NCBI RefSeq assembly: GCF_030936135.1
Contig: NC_082610.1
Coordinates: 17,308,428 to 17,372,427 of the forward strand
Length of the DNA: 64,000 nt
From: Gavia stellata
Taxonomy: Eukaryota; Chordata; Aves; Gaviiformes; Gaviidae
Direction: 5' to 3'
The stretch's first letter is position 1, and the number at the start of each line of letters is the position of its first letter. Made by a program: the position numbers and the translations under genes. Positions 24,701-36,700 of this stretch are shown here, piece by piece. Below the pieces are notes generated by a model. The model saw only the letters and a list, made by a program, of their open reading frames with translations. It did not search any database and was not told the DNA's origin.

Positions 24701-27700
24701 GCATTGCTACTTTTTCTGATTAATAGTGAGTGCTTCTAGAATGTGTGTGGGAGACCAAATCTTTGAGTCTTCAGAATCCCTAATATTCCTGAAGGTGCTT
24801 GAAAGGCTGATGATGGACAGGCAGAACAGCTGACCCAAACTGCTAAACACTATGTGGATTGTTTAAGAAATGATGTTGTAACAACCTTTGTAGATACGAA
24901 AATGCAAGTTTATGTACTGCTTACAACAGCTGTTCCCCTGTAGTTTTGTTCATTTAGTCCATAAAGGATTATTTTTGCAAGGATATGATAAGCATATCCA
25001 TGGATTGGTTGAATTTGTATTAAATAGCTTATGTAGTTTTGCCCTCAATTATATTAATTGCTTTTAATGCTTCTAAGGAAGAATTCCCTGAAGCATATCT
25101 TTCTGTGAATCTCACCGGCAATAAAGATCCTGAATGAAATTATTTTCAGTAATGTTCATTCAGCCTAGCATGGTAGCAGCTGTATTTAGTGAAGACGAGG
25201 CCTAATGATTTAGAATTTGGTACGTGGTATTTGCAACTACAATTAAGAAATTTGGATCCAAATCTGAACTTTAGCTGAAATTGTTGAATAATTACAAGGT
25301 CTGGTTCTTTCTTAAGAACAGGTTGAACAGGCAAGCTAGGTTAAAATTTTGTTCTTCTAAATATTGTCTGCTGAATAGGAATTTCTTTTTTCTTTTTTTT
25401 TCCTTCTGAGGAATATGATGAACCAATCTTGAAATATCTGCAGGACATTAAAGTTAAGTTTTCTGAACCCGGACAGCCTATGGTGAGTTTTCTCTGATTG
25501 TTTCTCATGAAGATTGTAGTAATGAAGTGAACAGCATTTCAAAGTTTTCATTCCATTCTCTTTGGCTGGAGTGTGTGTGTGGGGTTTCTTTCTAGGCTAT
25601 TATCTTCATGCTTTGCCTTTTAAAGATTTATCTACAGCTTTCCTGACCCTTTGCTCATTATTCCTTAGCCTGGACAACTCTGACGTCATTGTAGTTTCCA
25701 GATTAAAATTCTGGCTCAATACTGTTTAGTTTTCACTTTTTTTCTTGTCTCAAATTCCAAATTAGCTACTCTTACTAGTAAAGTTACATGGCTGCTTTTG
25801 GTTTGAAAATGAGTTGTGGAAAAAATTCTGGGTGCTACCTTCTATATTGACTATTTCATCAAAAGAAGAGATGTGACTCAGTAATATTAATCAAAAACAA
25901 TTATGATGGATACTGTGCCTATTGAAAAGGATAGAGAAATATATTAGATGGTCTTTTAAAATTGTACCTAATGCGTAATTTTTAAAGTAGAACTTTGCCT
26001 TTTTTTTTTTGGAAGTTGTTTTCTTGAGAAACAGATACTGTGTTTGTTAAAAATAAGTTGTTCTGTTGCTTATTTAATTCATGCAGACTACACTTGAACT
26101 TGTTTTGAGGGGGCAGCAGGGAGAAAGAAGGACGGGATTTGAGCCTACACATCCTTTCTTTAAACTTCATCCTTGTGGCTTTTTCCTTACATTTGGTATT
26201 TTTTATTTTGTCTTATGGAGTTACAGTCTTCTGACAAAGTCTAAAATAAATGCAAGAAATACTTCATTGAGGATTCATGTAAGAAAGGTGGAAGGACTTT
26301 CTCAAAATACCTTTTAAAGGTTAATAACATCTGAGGCAAAATTCTTTAGTCGTCATTGTCTTTCTCCTATTAGTATCAAAACACTTGAGCTGATAATCGG
26401 CAAGAGAACTAGTATGGACAGAGGAAAAATTAGGAATGAAGTTCCTAAATATTGCTAGGGCTGAAGGAGAGGATATGAGTTTTATGAAGAAAATGAATTG
26501 TTTAAGCACAAAGTGAAGTATTCTAAGAAGTTGGTGGTTTTAATCTTGAAGCTTATCTATTCGGTGGCATTTGACTGATTTGGGAATAGTTGGTTTTGCC
26601 TACAGCATTTTTGTGTTCTCATTCAGCTTTGTTTTACAGTACTTCAAGTTGAAGAACTGCTCTTAAAACATCAATAGGTTTATCTTGTCTTGCACTGTTC
26701 GTAACCTCTTGACAGCATATTTCTGTGAATGGGTTCCATTCCAGTGCTACATGAAATCCAGTAATGGAAGGCTGACAAATTCCATGTCCCTTCTGTATTT
26801 GGAGACAAAAGGATGCATTCCTGACTGCTTGAGTGAAACGTGCTATCCAGTTATATGTGACTGTCTTGTCTGAAATTCTCTTGACTGTTGAAAATTGGTG
26901 CATAAATAACAATAATTCTGCTGGGGATTAGGTTTTGCCGCTAAAAGAAATACGTAATAGTTAGGAATTCTCTGATTTACCATTGACCAAAGTGATTAAC
27001 TGTAGTTACGGTCCTCCAAAAGTAGATTTACCTGGCTACAGTAATGGTGCTTCAAAGTTCTGTTTGTTATAGCCTGTATATATAAACTTTTATCCGCATA
27101 AAATATAAGTGATTCCCTTACTTTTTGCTCTTATTAATTTATAATCGTATGAATAAACTTACATATGTTTGTATAAATATAATTTCTACTTATGTATTTA
27201 TTTGGACATCAGGATATTTAACTAGCAAATTCAGACCTGGATGATGCATCTGGTTATAACTTAAGTAAGTAGCTTAAAATAGGGAAGTTCTCTTTTTTGA
27301 ACTTCATGAGAACATCTCATACTACAGGGAAGATCCAGAAATACATGCTAGAAAGGTAAGCTGATATCAAAAGCGAAGATGTCCAAATAAAGACTACTGG
27401 AAAAGTTATTACAATGCTTTAAATAGAATGTGAAACTTGAAGCTTCTTCTTATTGTCTCCTAATTAGCAGGTATAGCACGAAATACTGAAGTGCAGTCTC
27501 TGCAGATGTTTTTGTCTTGCTAGTCCTTGGGATCCTGCATGCTGGGTAGTGCCACTGGTTACCTATTTATAATCCCAGTGATGGTTTGTGGGATTATTTG
27601 AGTACGAGTGTTAGTCACTGGTGGTGGATTAGCTAAGTTTATAACTCTTCCCCTGAGCATGTTTGCCAGAGAGAGATTTGCCTTAGCTGAAGACACCCTC

Positions 27701-30700
27701 CAAACCATACTAGCTGTCTCGAATTGCTTTAAAATGGAAGTAAAGGTGAAATAGACTACGTGAAGCCAACACAGATATTCCAGTGCACATGTGGTTCCCA
27801 GTGGCTTCCTTTCCTTAAACTGTGAGCATGTGAGTTGGGAAGGCTGCTGTTGCCGCTAGTCTTCATAACTCCTTGACCGCTGTCTTTCCAGATTTCAATT
27901 ACGTGAAGAGATTCATGGGATCTTAGAAAGACTAAGGGGTCTGTGGGAGATGAGTGAGGGATAAATGTCTTTGAATATGCTGTTGTCCCCAGCATTATGC
28001 ATCCCGTCTGCACATGGTGGGCCTTCAAAAAGAGAGGATGGCAAGGCAGACTTGGGTGATAACAGATGATTTTCTGGCCTGAGTCTGAAGAGTGCCTGGG
28101 AAAATATATTCAAGCCTAGTGTTTTTTGCAATTATCTAATCTGTTTTGTATGCACACTAAGTCTAGTTCTTATGGCATATTGCTGGGGGAGTAAATAAAA
28201 TATTTTAAGGTAACTGTTAGGCATACTGTGGCTGTGCAGTAGACACGATGATGTTGCGGGTTTTGACTTTCAACCCTTCTGTGTTGAAATGACCTGCAGA
28301 CTTTTTTCCCCCCTTCAAGTAACTAAAGCAATGCTGCTGAAAACCTTTATTGTTTCCCCAGTTCCAAGGCAGTTTGTGTTTTGTTTTACTTTTAAATAGT
28401 TCGTAGTTGATCCTGAGTGCGAAGTGGGCATATATATATAGCATTGTGCAAGCAGTTTTTGAAAGCTTTACAGATTTGAAAATTGATGCATTGTGTGTGC
28501 TGCAGTTTTCCATAACCGGAGCCTTTTGTTCTCCATGTAAGAAACTGAATTTCTGCAAACAACTTTCAGGTGCCACAGGAGGCTCAAACATAAGCAGAAA
28601 CACCTGCTTCAGGCTGTAATCTGTTAAGACCTGTGTAATCTCAGGCTTCAGTTTATGAAGTCGGTGTTCTTTTGCAGGATTTTCTATTATCAAATGAAAA
28701 AAAACCCTCTGGTTCATGGTGGAGTGCACTGTTTAAATACAGACTCCTGCAATCTAATTTTTTTTTAATTGGAAGCAAAGTCTGTTTTAGTCTCTCAAGA
28801 TTATGACATTTAATGATCCGAGTCAGGGGAGTAACAGAACCTGATGGTGTTATTCTGAAGTCATTCTGACATCAGAATAGCAACTTCTTCATCCCTAGTC
28901 AAAGGTTGATGACTAGGCTTCCATAGAAAATGAAACCAAGGCTTTTCTCGAAAGTACTTTATTTCTAAGGTTGCTTTTAAAATAGCAATTATATACGTAA
29001 AGGTGAATGAAATGTAGTAATTACCTGATTATAATGTGAATGTTAATACTAGCCAAGGTTGTTCTAGCTTCCTGCATGTTCAGAATTGGTTGACATTCTT
29101 AATTTCCTGCTTCTGCTGTAGTTTGAAAGATATATTTGCCATCAAATTCTTATTTTTTACTGTATTCAGGGTTTGATTAATGGTAATTCTGCTGATGCAC
29201 TGCTTCAAAGATAAAAATTAGTGGTAACATAAAATTGTAATGGAACTTTCTTCCAGTCTTTCTCATTAGAGTTCCACTTTGGGCCCAACGACTACTTTTC
29301 TAATTCAGTCCTGACAAAAACATACAAGATGAAGTCGGAGCCAGACAAGACAGATCCCTTTTCATTTGAAGGACCTGAAATAGTTGATTGTGAGGGGTAA
29401 GGAAAACCTGAAATTCAAAAAAACCCTCTGAAGTAATAGTCTGTATTTTCTAGATGCTGTTTTCTCTTACTGTGATAATAATTAATGAAGATAAAATAAA
29501 GCTTTTGCTGACTTAAAAACTGGGAGAGTTTGTAGGGATGATGATCTTAGCCTCAGCATGCAGAAGTAACAGATACATAGATATAAATATGTTTTAACAT
29601 AGTGTGCATTTTAAATATTACACCTTTCAAGTTTAATAGATTACTAATGAGGTAACAAGCCTTTTATTTCCAGATAGCGGGGTAAATTAATTTTAATCAT
29701 TACATTTCATAGACCCCCCCATCCTCAGTCTGATAAGTAGCCTTAGACGCTCTTGGACTCTTGCTCATCTCCTCAGCAATTTTTATTCTAGCAGTACTTT
29801 TGAATCTGGCAGGAATTGGTCATATGTATGATCTGTTCTTTCAGCCTGTTTTGAGGCTGGAACATACTGGCCACGCAGTTTGGTTCTGGCAGTTGTGGCT
29901 AATGCAGTGATTTTTTTTTTTTTTTTTTTTTTTGCAAAATGTGTTCAGAAACTGACTGTGGGATGGTGTATTCTCATCTCTGTTCTGGAAGTCTAGTGAG
30001 TTGGACACCACATTAGAGTTTTTCTCTGGGTAAAGGATCATTCCATCTAACCTAACACTTTCTCTTCCCATCAGTGATCTCTGCTCTATAACTGATGTTC
30101 AGTGCCATACCAGAGCAGAGCTGACACAACTAAAAAATACTTTTGTACCTGATTTTATTTTGCTTCCTTGCTGTTTTGTCTGTTATTTTTTGTTTGCCTT
30201 TTTTTTTTCCCTTGAAGGATGTGTGTTTGGGTTTTGATGGGAGGGGTGTTTTTGTGGTTTTGGGTTTTTTTTTGTTGTTTTAAACTAACATTTAAGAAAG
30301 GGTTAGTTAAGAAGATTTTTAATTGATATAAAAGTGTCAGTTAGCACAGTAGCAGAAAGGAACTGAAAAGTAAGCTCTTCCTAGCTTGCTGTGCTTGACT
30401 GCCAAATCGGTCTGGGCACTGCTCTTTGGAGAGGTAAAATGTGCCTCTGCCTGGCCACTCCTTTTGCATTTATCTCCAAGGTAACTGGACGCTGCCTTGG
30501 CCTGTAGTGAGAGGATGTAAAGTATTGTTTTCTGTTGGTCCGACTGTTGGAAGAATAATTCTCAGCTGTTGAGATTTTTCTGGAATAGCTTAATCATGTC
30601 CTTGGTTACAAAACTCCAACAGTTGGAGCAAAGAGGTATTAAAGTATGGGTGGGGTGGGGGCAGTGATTACTCTGCGAAGACAAACTATTTAGCTTTTTC

Positions 30701-33700
30701 ATTTAAGGAAATACTTGATATATCCAACATACACATAGTCTCTAGCACTACTATGCATCTACTTGACATCTTGACAAGTAGATTCAGTTGCCAGTGTGTG
30801 TAAAGCTAGTTTTATCTAGAGAATGATAAGCCATCTTTGCTGTGATGTTTGTTGCTCTAATGCTCAGTTCCCTATTTTCACTGATGCCTTGTGTTAAAAT
30901 GTTGTTTCCCACATGTTGTCTCTAGGTGTACTATTGACTGGAAGAAGGGAAAAAATGTTACAGTTAAAACAATCAAGAAAAAACAGAAGCACAAGGGTCG
31001 AGGCACAGTTCGAACAATTACTAAACAAGTACCTAATGATTCTTTTTTTAACTTCTTCAGCCCAATAAAAGGTAAGCTTGGAAAATGAGAATTTAGGATT
31101 CTTAAAATATGTTGTGTTTTAATTATATGTATTTGTATTTATACAGCTTAAACCTACAAACCATTTATGCTGCTGCATTTTATACTTTCTTCTTACTAGA
31201 GGAAGATAGCAAACTGCAGTCCATCCAAACAGATCATTTTGTTCTGACATGATTCTGTAGAATTTGGCCATTAGGTGTGCTGTGTAAACAGGATTTGTAG
31301 TCTGGAGAGAGTCTTATGTAGAGTCTCCTAAAGAAGTTGACTTGTTTTACCACAGGATGGCTCCGTGCATCTATTTGAGGTCTTTAATGTGTGAAGGAAA
31401 TATCTTCCAGTGTTGGTCACGTTCTAGTATATTGGTTTCATTTAAACCTTTGTGTTAAGTGATGGAACTTCCTGTGGTTTCTTCTGTGATTAGTGATCCC
31501 TAATGCTCCATACATACCTTCCTAATTTTCCTAGTTATCTAACGTTAGATGTGTACTCACATATTTAAAACAATTTTAACAACATTATTTCTTCTTGATA
31601 CATCTCCCATTGTACTCTTTTTTTTTTTTTTCCCAAACGTGGATGGAAGAAGCAGTTTACTTTGGACTTCAGAGATGTACTGAACAAAATGGACATTAGT
31701 TCTTGATTCAGTCGTGGGCTATTATGAACTACCTGTCCCTTCTAAATACCACTGCAAATCCCTGTGTACATGGGGATAAGAAACAAGTGATAAGTATTTC
31801 CAAAGTTGGAGTTTGGTGCAGAAATGTCCTTTAACTTAAACAAGTTCATTAATTTTTTTTAATTTCAAGTAGTTGCTGCTTTCAGAAAGGGATGGAGATT
31901 TGTTTGTCTCATAATGGTTTTACCTTGGGTTTTTTTGAAGTAATTAAAGGATGTACTCTGGAGGCAGCCGTATAAGAAAGATAAGACTATGACGTCTGCT
32001 GACAGTTGATAGTTGCATTTTCAACTTGAGAACAGATTGAGCCAAATTATCACTTTCACAGTAGGATCGCAGTACCATGGCACCCAAGTAGAGAAGGGAA
32101 ATCTGTTTGTATGGGGTTTTCTTTGTTGGTTTTTTTTTTCCTAAACAAGCAAACAAAAGACCCCACCTTGTTCCTTACTGGTTAGAGTAACAGGCCTCTT
32201 TTCAACAATGCTTTGCAAATTCATGACAAAATGTTAATCTACTTGGTAGCATCTGTGTTTGGGGAGAGGAGAGGGTTTGTAGTGCTCTAGCAAAATAAAG
32301 CTATTGTAATTACAGCATTAATATAGAAACAAAACGTGTTGTTCTTTGAGGGGAGAAATGTGAACTGCGTGCTAAAATGGCAGCTTTGATGCTCTTATTA
32401 CAGCACATAAAATTCTTGCAAGTGCAATTTCTGTGGGTTTAATTTAGGATAAATCGGAATTGTCTTTAAAAGTTTAATAGTTAGCTTCTGAAGACTTTAT
32501 AAACCCCAGTGTTTTCTGGTATGACAAGGTCTTTATTTATACTGTGTTTTGTCATCTTGAATATTGAAGTGGGCTAGACTATACAAACTTTTCTTAAATT
32601 TACACTCTTTTTCTTTTTGCAGTATCCGGTGATGGAGAGTCATTGGTAAGTTTAGATTTCTGAAATGGCACAATTGCTCTTTGCCATATCTTTTTTGCTA
32701 AACATCTCTATAGTGACTACTCAGGTTCTTTTATTAAGTTCTGGGTATTTTTATTGTTATTGTTGCTTTTGCCAAAGTTTTGCCATCTTGATAAAATATA
32801 CTGTTGACTTCTCCAAGTAATCCATTGACATTTTGCTGCTACACATTTTGCTGATCCGATACATCTATAATGATCACTGTTGAGAAGAGGTCATTTTCTC
32901 TAGCCATTCAGCACTACTGCGTGGCTGGTGTCTGATTTTTTAAAAAATGGATCTGAAGCAGTCTGAACAATTCTGTAATGTCAGATGTCAGAACCAGTGA
33001 AGTCTGTATGAGCCTTTTTAATAGAAGGTGTTTCAGCAGGCCAGTAGCCTGTATGTAGAAAGCAGGAAACTTTTAAAATAAATCTCGATTCTGCAAGTCT
33101 GGATTTCGACTTGCAATATTTCTTTTATTGTTACAAAGTTAAGTGTACTGAAAGTACATGCGACCTGAAGGTTGGTGTTGATAACAGTGTGTTTCTCAAA
33201 CCTGTAACATTGAAATACTTTTGTTTGCTCCTCTGTAGCACATCGCATTTTTAGTAGAAAAGTCAAACTGACTTGCTTTACAGGATGAAGATTCAGAGTT
33301 TACTTTAGCAGCAGATTTTGAAATTGGACACTTCTTCCGTGAAAGGATAGTCCCTCGTGCTGTGCTTTATTTCACTGGGGAAGCTATTGAGGATGATGAT
33401 AACGTATGTATGCTATCAGCATTTTGTTTATTAGTCACCATGTAGATAGAAACATTTTCTTTCTTTTCTGATTAGACTAGTATGTAGTATTAATTGTATG
33501 AGAATAACAAAAACCTGAAGAGATTCCTGTTACTTGGGAATAGGAAAGAATGATTCAGCTTGCTATGAGTTGTTAATCCTTGCTTCTGGAAGGGGCTTAG
33601 TTTCAGTTACTGTGTTTTTAATATGCATAAAATCTTCTGCAGAAATAGGTCTAGCAAATATTAACAGAGCTAATAAAACCTTGGGTTTGTTTTTCAGTTT

Positions 33701-36700
33701 GAAGAAGGTGAAGAAGGTGAAGAGGAGGTGAGATGCATACTGTATCTTTTCTAGATAACTAATTACCTACTGTCCTATATGGAGCAGAAAATAGTTGTTC
33801 ATAAATGCTCATGTGTATGATACTTTCTAAAAGAGTTCAGCCTTCCTGACTTACAAAATCTATGGCTGTTTTTCTTCTTCACAACAGTACTTTCTGCAAG
33901 AACATTTATCCCATTTTTTTCTAGTATTTTAAAAGCTGCTTTCTGACATGAGTCAATTACAGATGAGCTTTTTTCTTGAGTGCTGCATGATAAGAACCTT
34001 CAGTCTTATTTTTAAATGTCTGTTAACTTAGGCAGTAGGTGGAATTCAGCCATCAGCTTTTAGTTGTCATAAGCTTGAATACTGGGCCTTGCTAAATGTA
34101 AAGTAAAAACGGGAGAGCGAGCAACTGCTCAGGATAAAGGCTTAATTTCGGCTGGAATTTCTAGTATACCAAGAGCTCTGGTCCATTTACAGTAGTGTTG
34201 TATGAATACAAACATAGTGTGCAAGGCTTTGCACAAAACCACTGAATGATACCACACTTAAATGAACTAACATCCTTTACAGGTAATTGTGTTTTTATTT
34301 TACTGCTTTTACTGTGGTGTTCTTGCTAATTGGTTAAAAGTACATACCTGGCTGTCATCAAGCTCAGCGTAGTAGAGTACATCAGAAGTTACTGAGCTGG
34401 TGGTCTGACATGAGCTGGCAGCCTTCAGCATGCAGTCTTTTTTCTCTCTTTGCAAGTTGCAATACAGACTTCTGGGCTTAGGCTTTTGAGTGACTAAACA
34501 TTTTCTTACTTCTGTTTTTTTAAGCTGGATCTTGATAGAAGTGTATGTGTATTTTTATTCTGTCTCCAATGCCAGATGTTACTACTTGGATGTAGGTGTG
34601 TGTACAACAGAGTGTGAAAATACTTCAAAATCATGTGCAAGAATGTGTAGCCTGTCCACAGTAATCCAAATAAATAGAGACTCTTTTGAAGGAGGTCAAA
34701 ACAAAGAACAAAATTGTGTGTGTATATATACTGATTACCAGAACTATAAAATTCCAAATAATAGGTCAGGTAGAAGTTAAAAAAAATTGCTGGGAGGCTG
34801 CAGCACCTTATGCAGGAAGGTTGCCTTAAGCCATGCTGAATCTTTTAAATCTATGTTTTAACTCTTCTTCTAAAGATTTTGCTTTAAGATTTTGAAGATG
34901 CTGAATTCTTTTAAGTCAGCCCAAGTAGTTTTAACGTTGACATCTGAAACACTCAAATATAGTGGTGATATAATTTGCTATTTTGTTTTTTCTCCATTAC
35001 AAAAAGTTGCACTTTTAACCTGTTTTAATTTCTGTTAGTTTATCTCTATTTTGTCATAGGAGTTGGAGGGGGAAGAGGAGGGAGAAGAGGAGGAAGATGC
35101 AGAGAGTGATCCTAAGGTAAGGATTTTTGCGTGCTTAGTCATAATGCAGACTATAATCATGAACAGTGTAACTAAGGCTATAATAGTTTTTTAAAATATT
35201 AATAAATTAAAAACAAAAAACCACGCTAGCTTCTGACTGCGATGTTTTCATCTTCTTCAGCACTCAAATTGTTCTTAAAAGAAAATTTAATGTTTCCATA
35301 AATTGAGAAAATGTAGGTTTTGTCTTCCAACCTGCACCAAGAAAAAGATAATTTCCAAACTGTGTGCCTTTACTTCTTAATGGTATCTCTGTATAATGAT
35401 ACATATTTTTCTCTTAGAAAGGTCTTATTTCAAATATTCTGTGGCTGGACTTCAACTTAGAATGAGTCTGACAAGTCTCAACTAGCTTGTTTGTCTATTT
35501 TCTTTTTCTTAAATTGTTCTTTTTGGTTGTCCTGATGGCTGCAGGTTAGACTCCACATGTCTGTACTCAGCTAGAAATCAAAAAAGTTAGTCCCCAACTT
35601 TGAATTTTAAACTTTATAAGACCTGGTTTAAAATTCAGCCTTAAGGGTTAGTGTTTCTTCTGAATAGGTATTTTTCAGTCCTTCAGTCACGGTAAAGTTA
35701 ACGCTTACATTTAGTGAAGCTGGGGCACTGATGACAGACTTGTGTTCATTTAGTTCTTAAAACATCAGCTTTTAATTTTTTATTAAGACACAGATGAAAA
35801 AGTGAAAGGCATGCAAAACTGCTTGATCTTTGGATGAAAGTCGTAACAGCAGCTTAACAAGTCACTCTTCTGACACAGAGTTTTGTATACATCATCATAT
35901 CACTAGTAAATGCTTTTTGTCACCGTATCAAGAATTGAGCTTGTTTTTTCTTTAATGAGAAATCCTGTATACTAAAGAAAGTCTGTCTTGTGGAAAGATT
36001 GATCAAATGGGACTAGAGTGGCAGAAATGAGTGTGCTGCAGGATCAAAATGCAGTGGTGCACCTGTAATGGGAAAAAGTGGGACAGCTGAGAAACAAAAT
36101 GTTAGTTCTGAGTTGAAGTATGTTTTTGTTAAGTATTGAATATCCTTTTAAAGGATTTGGTATTCTGTAGAAAAAAGCTTAAGGTATCTTGGAAGGTTAT
36201 AGTTGTTGCCTCCTGTATTATTTTGTACATTTCACTTTTCATTCATGCTGACAGTTCCTTTCAATTTTTTCCCATTTAGGTGTAATTTAAGTCTGTTTAT
36301 CATTCATACATTTCTAGGTAAGGTGGAATTCCATTCATACCTAACTTCCAAGAGTCCCATTTGTAGCCATGCAATGTGGTTTGCTTTCTAGGGTTTTCTG
36401 TTTTGTTTCTTGTTTTTTCCTTGTGTGGGGAAAAGAAATGGGGGAGTAGTGACTTCAGAGTTCAGGATTTTTTAGTAAAAAATAGAAAAAAATGTGTATG
36501 GAAATGAATGCCTTTAAATCCTGTAATTAAATGAGAATTTTCAGAATGACCTCTCTGCCTTCCTGGCACAACTTCTGCTTTGCCCTTGTAGCAGTCAAAT
36601 TGTATTTTATATACACATGATAGAAGATACTGAGACTTGTCAGACTTTATCTTTTCCTTGCTTCTGATTTGATGTTGTGTCTCTTTACTGTTTCTAGTAT

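Noticed and set aside
28217-28729. A 170-codon antisense open frame within a NAP1L4 intron.
   Set aside because: It resembles no protein I know and shows no splice partners or promoter. It also does not look like a retroelement product.
29841-30071. T23 run considered as the reverse poly(A) of a retrotransposed insert.
   Set aside because: No upstream coding remnant, target-site duplication or known element could be recognised beside it.
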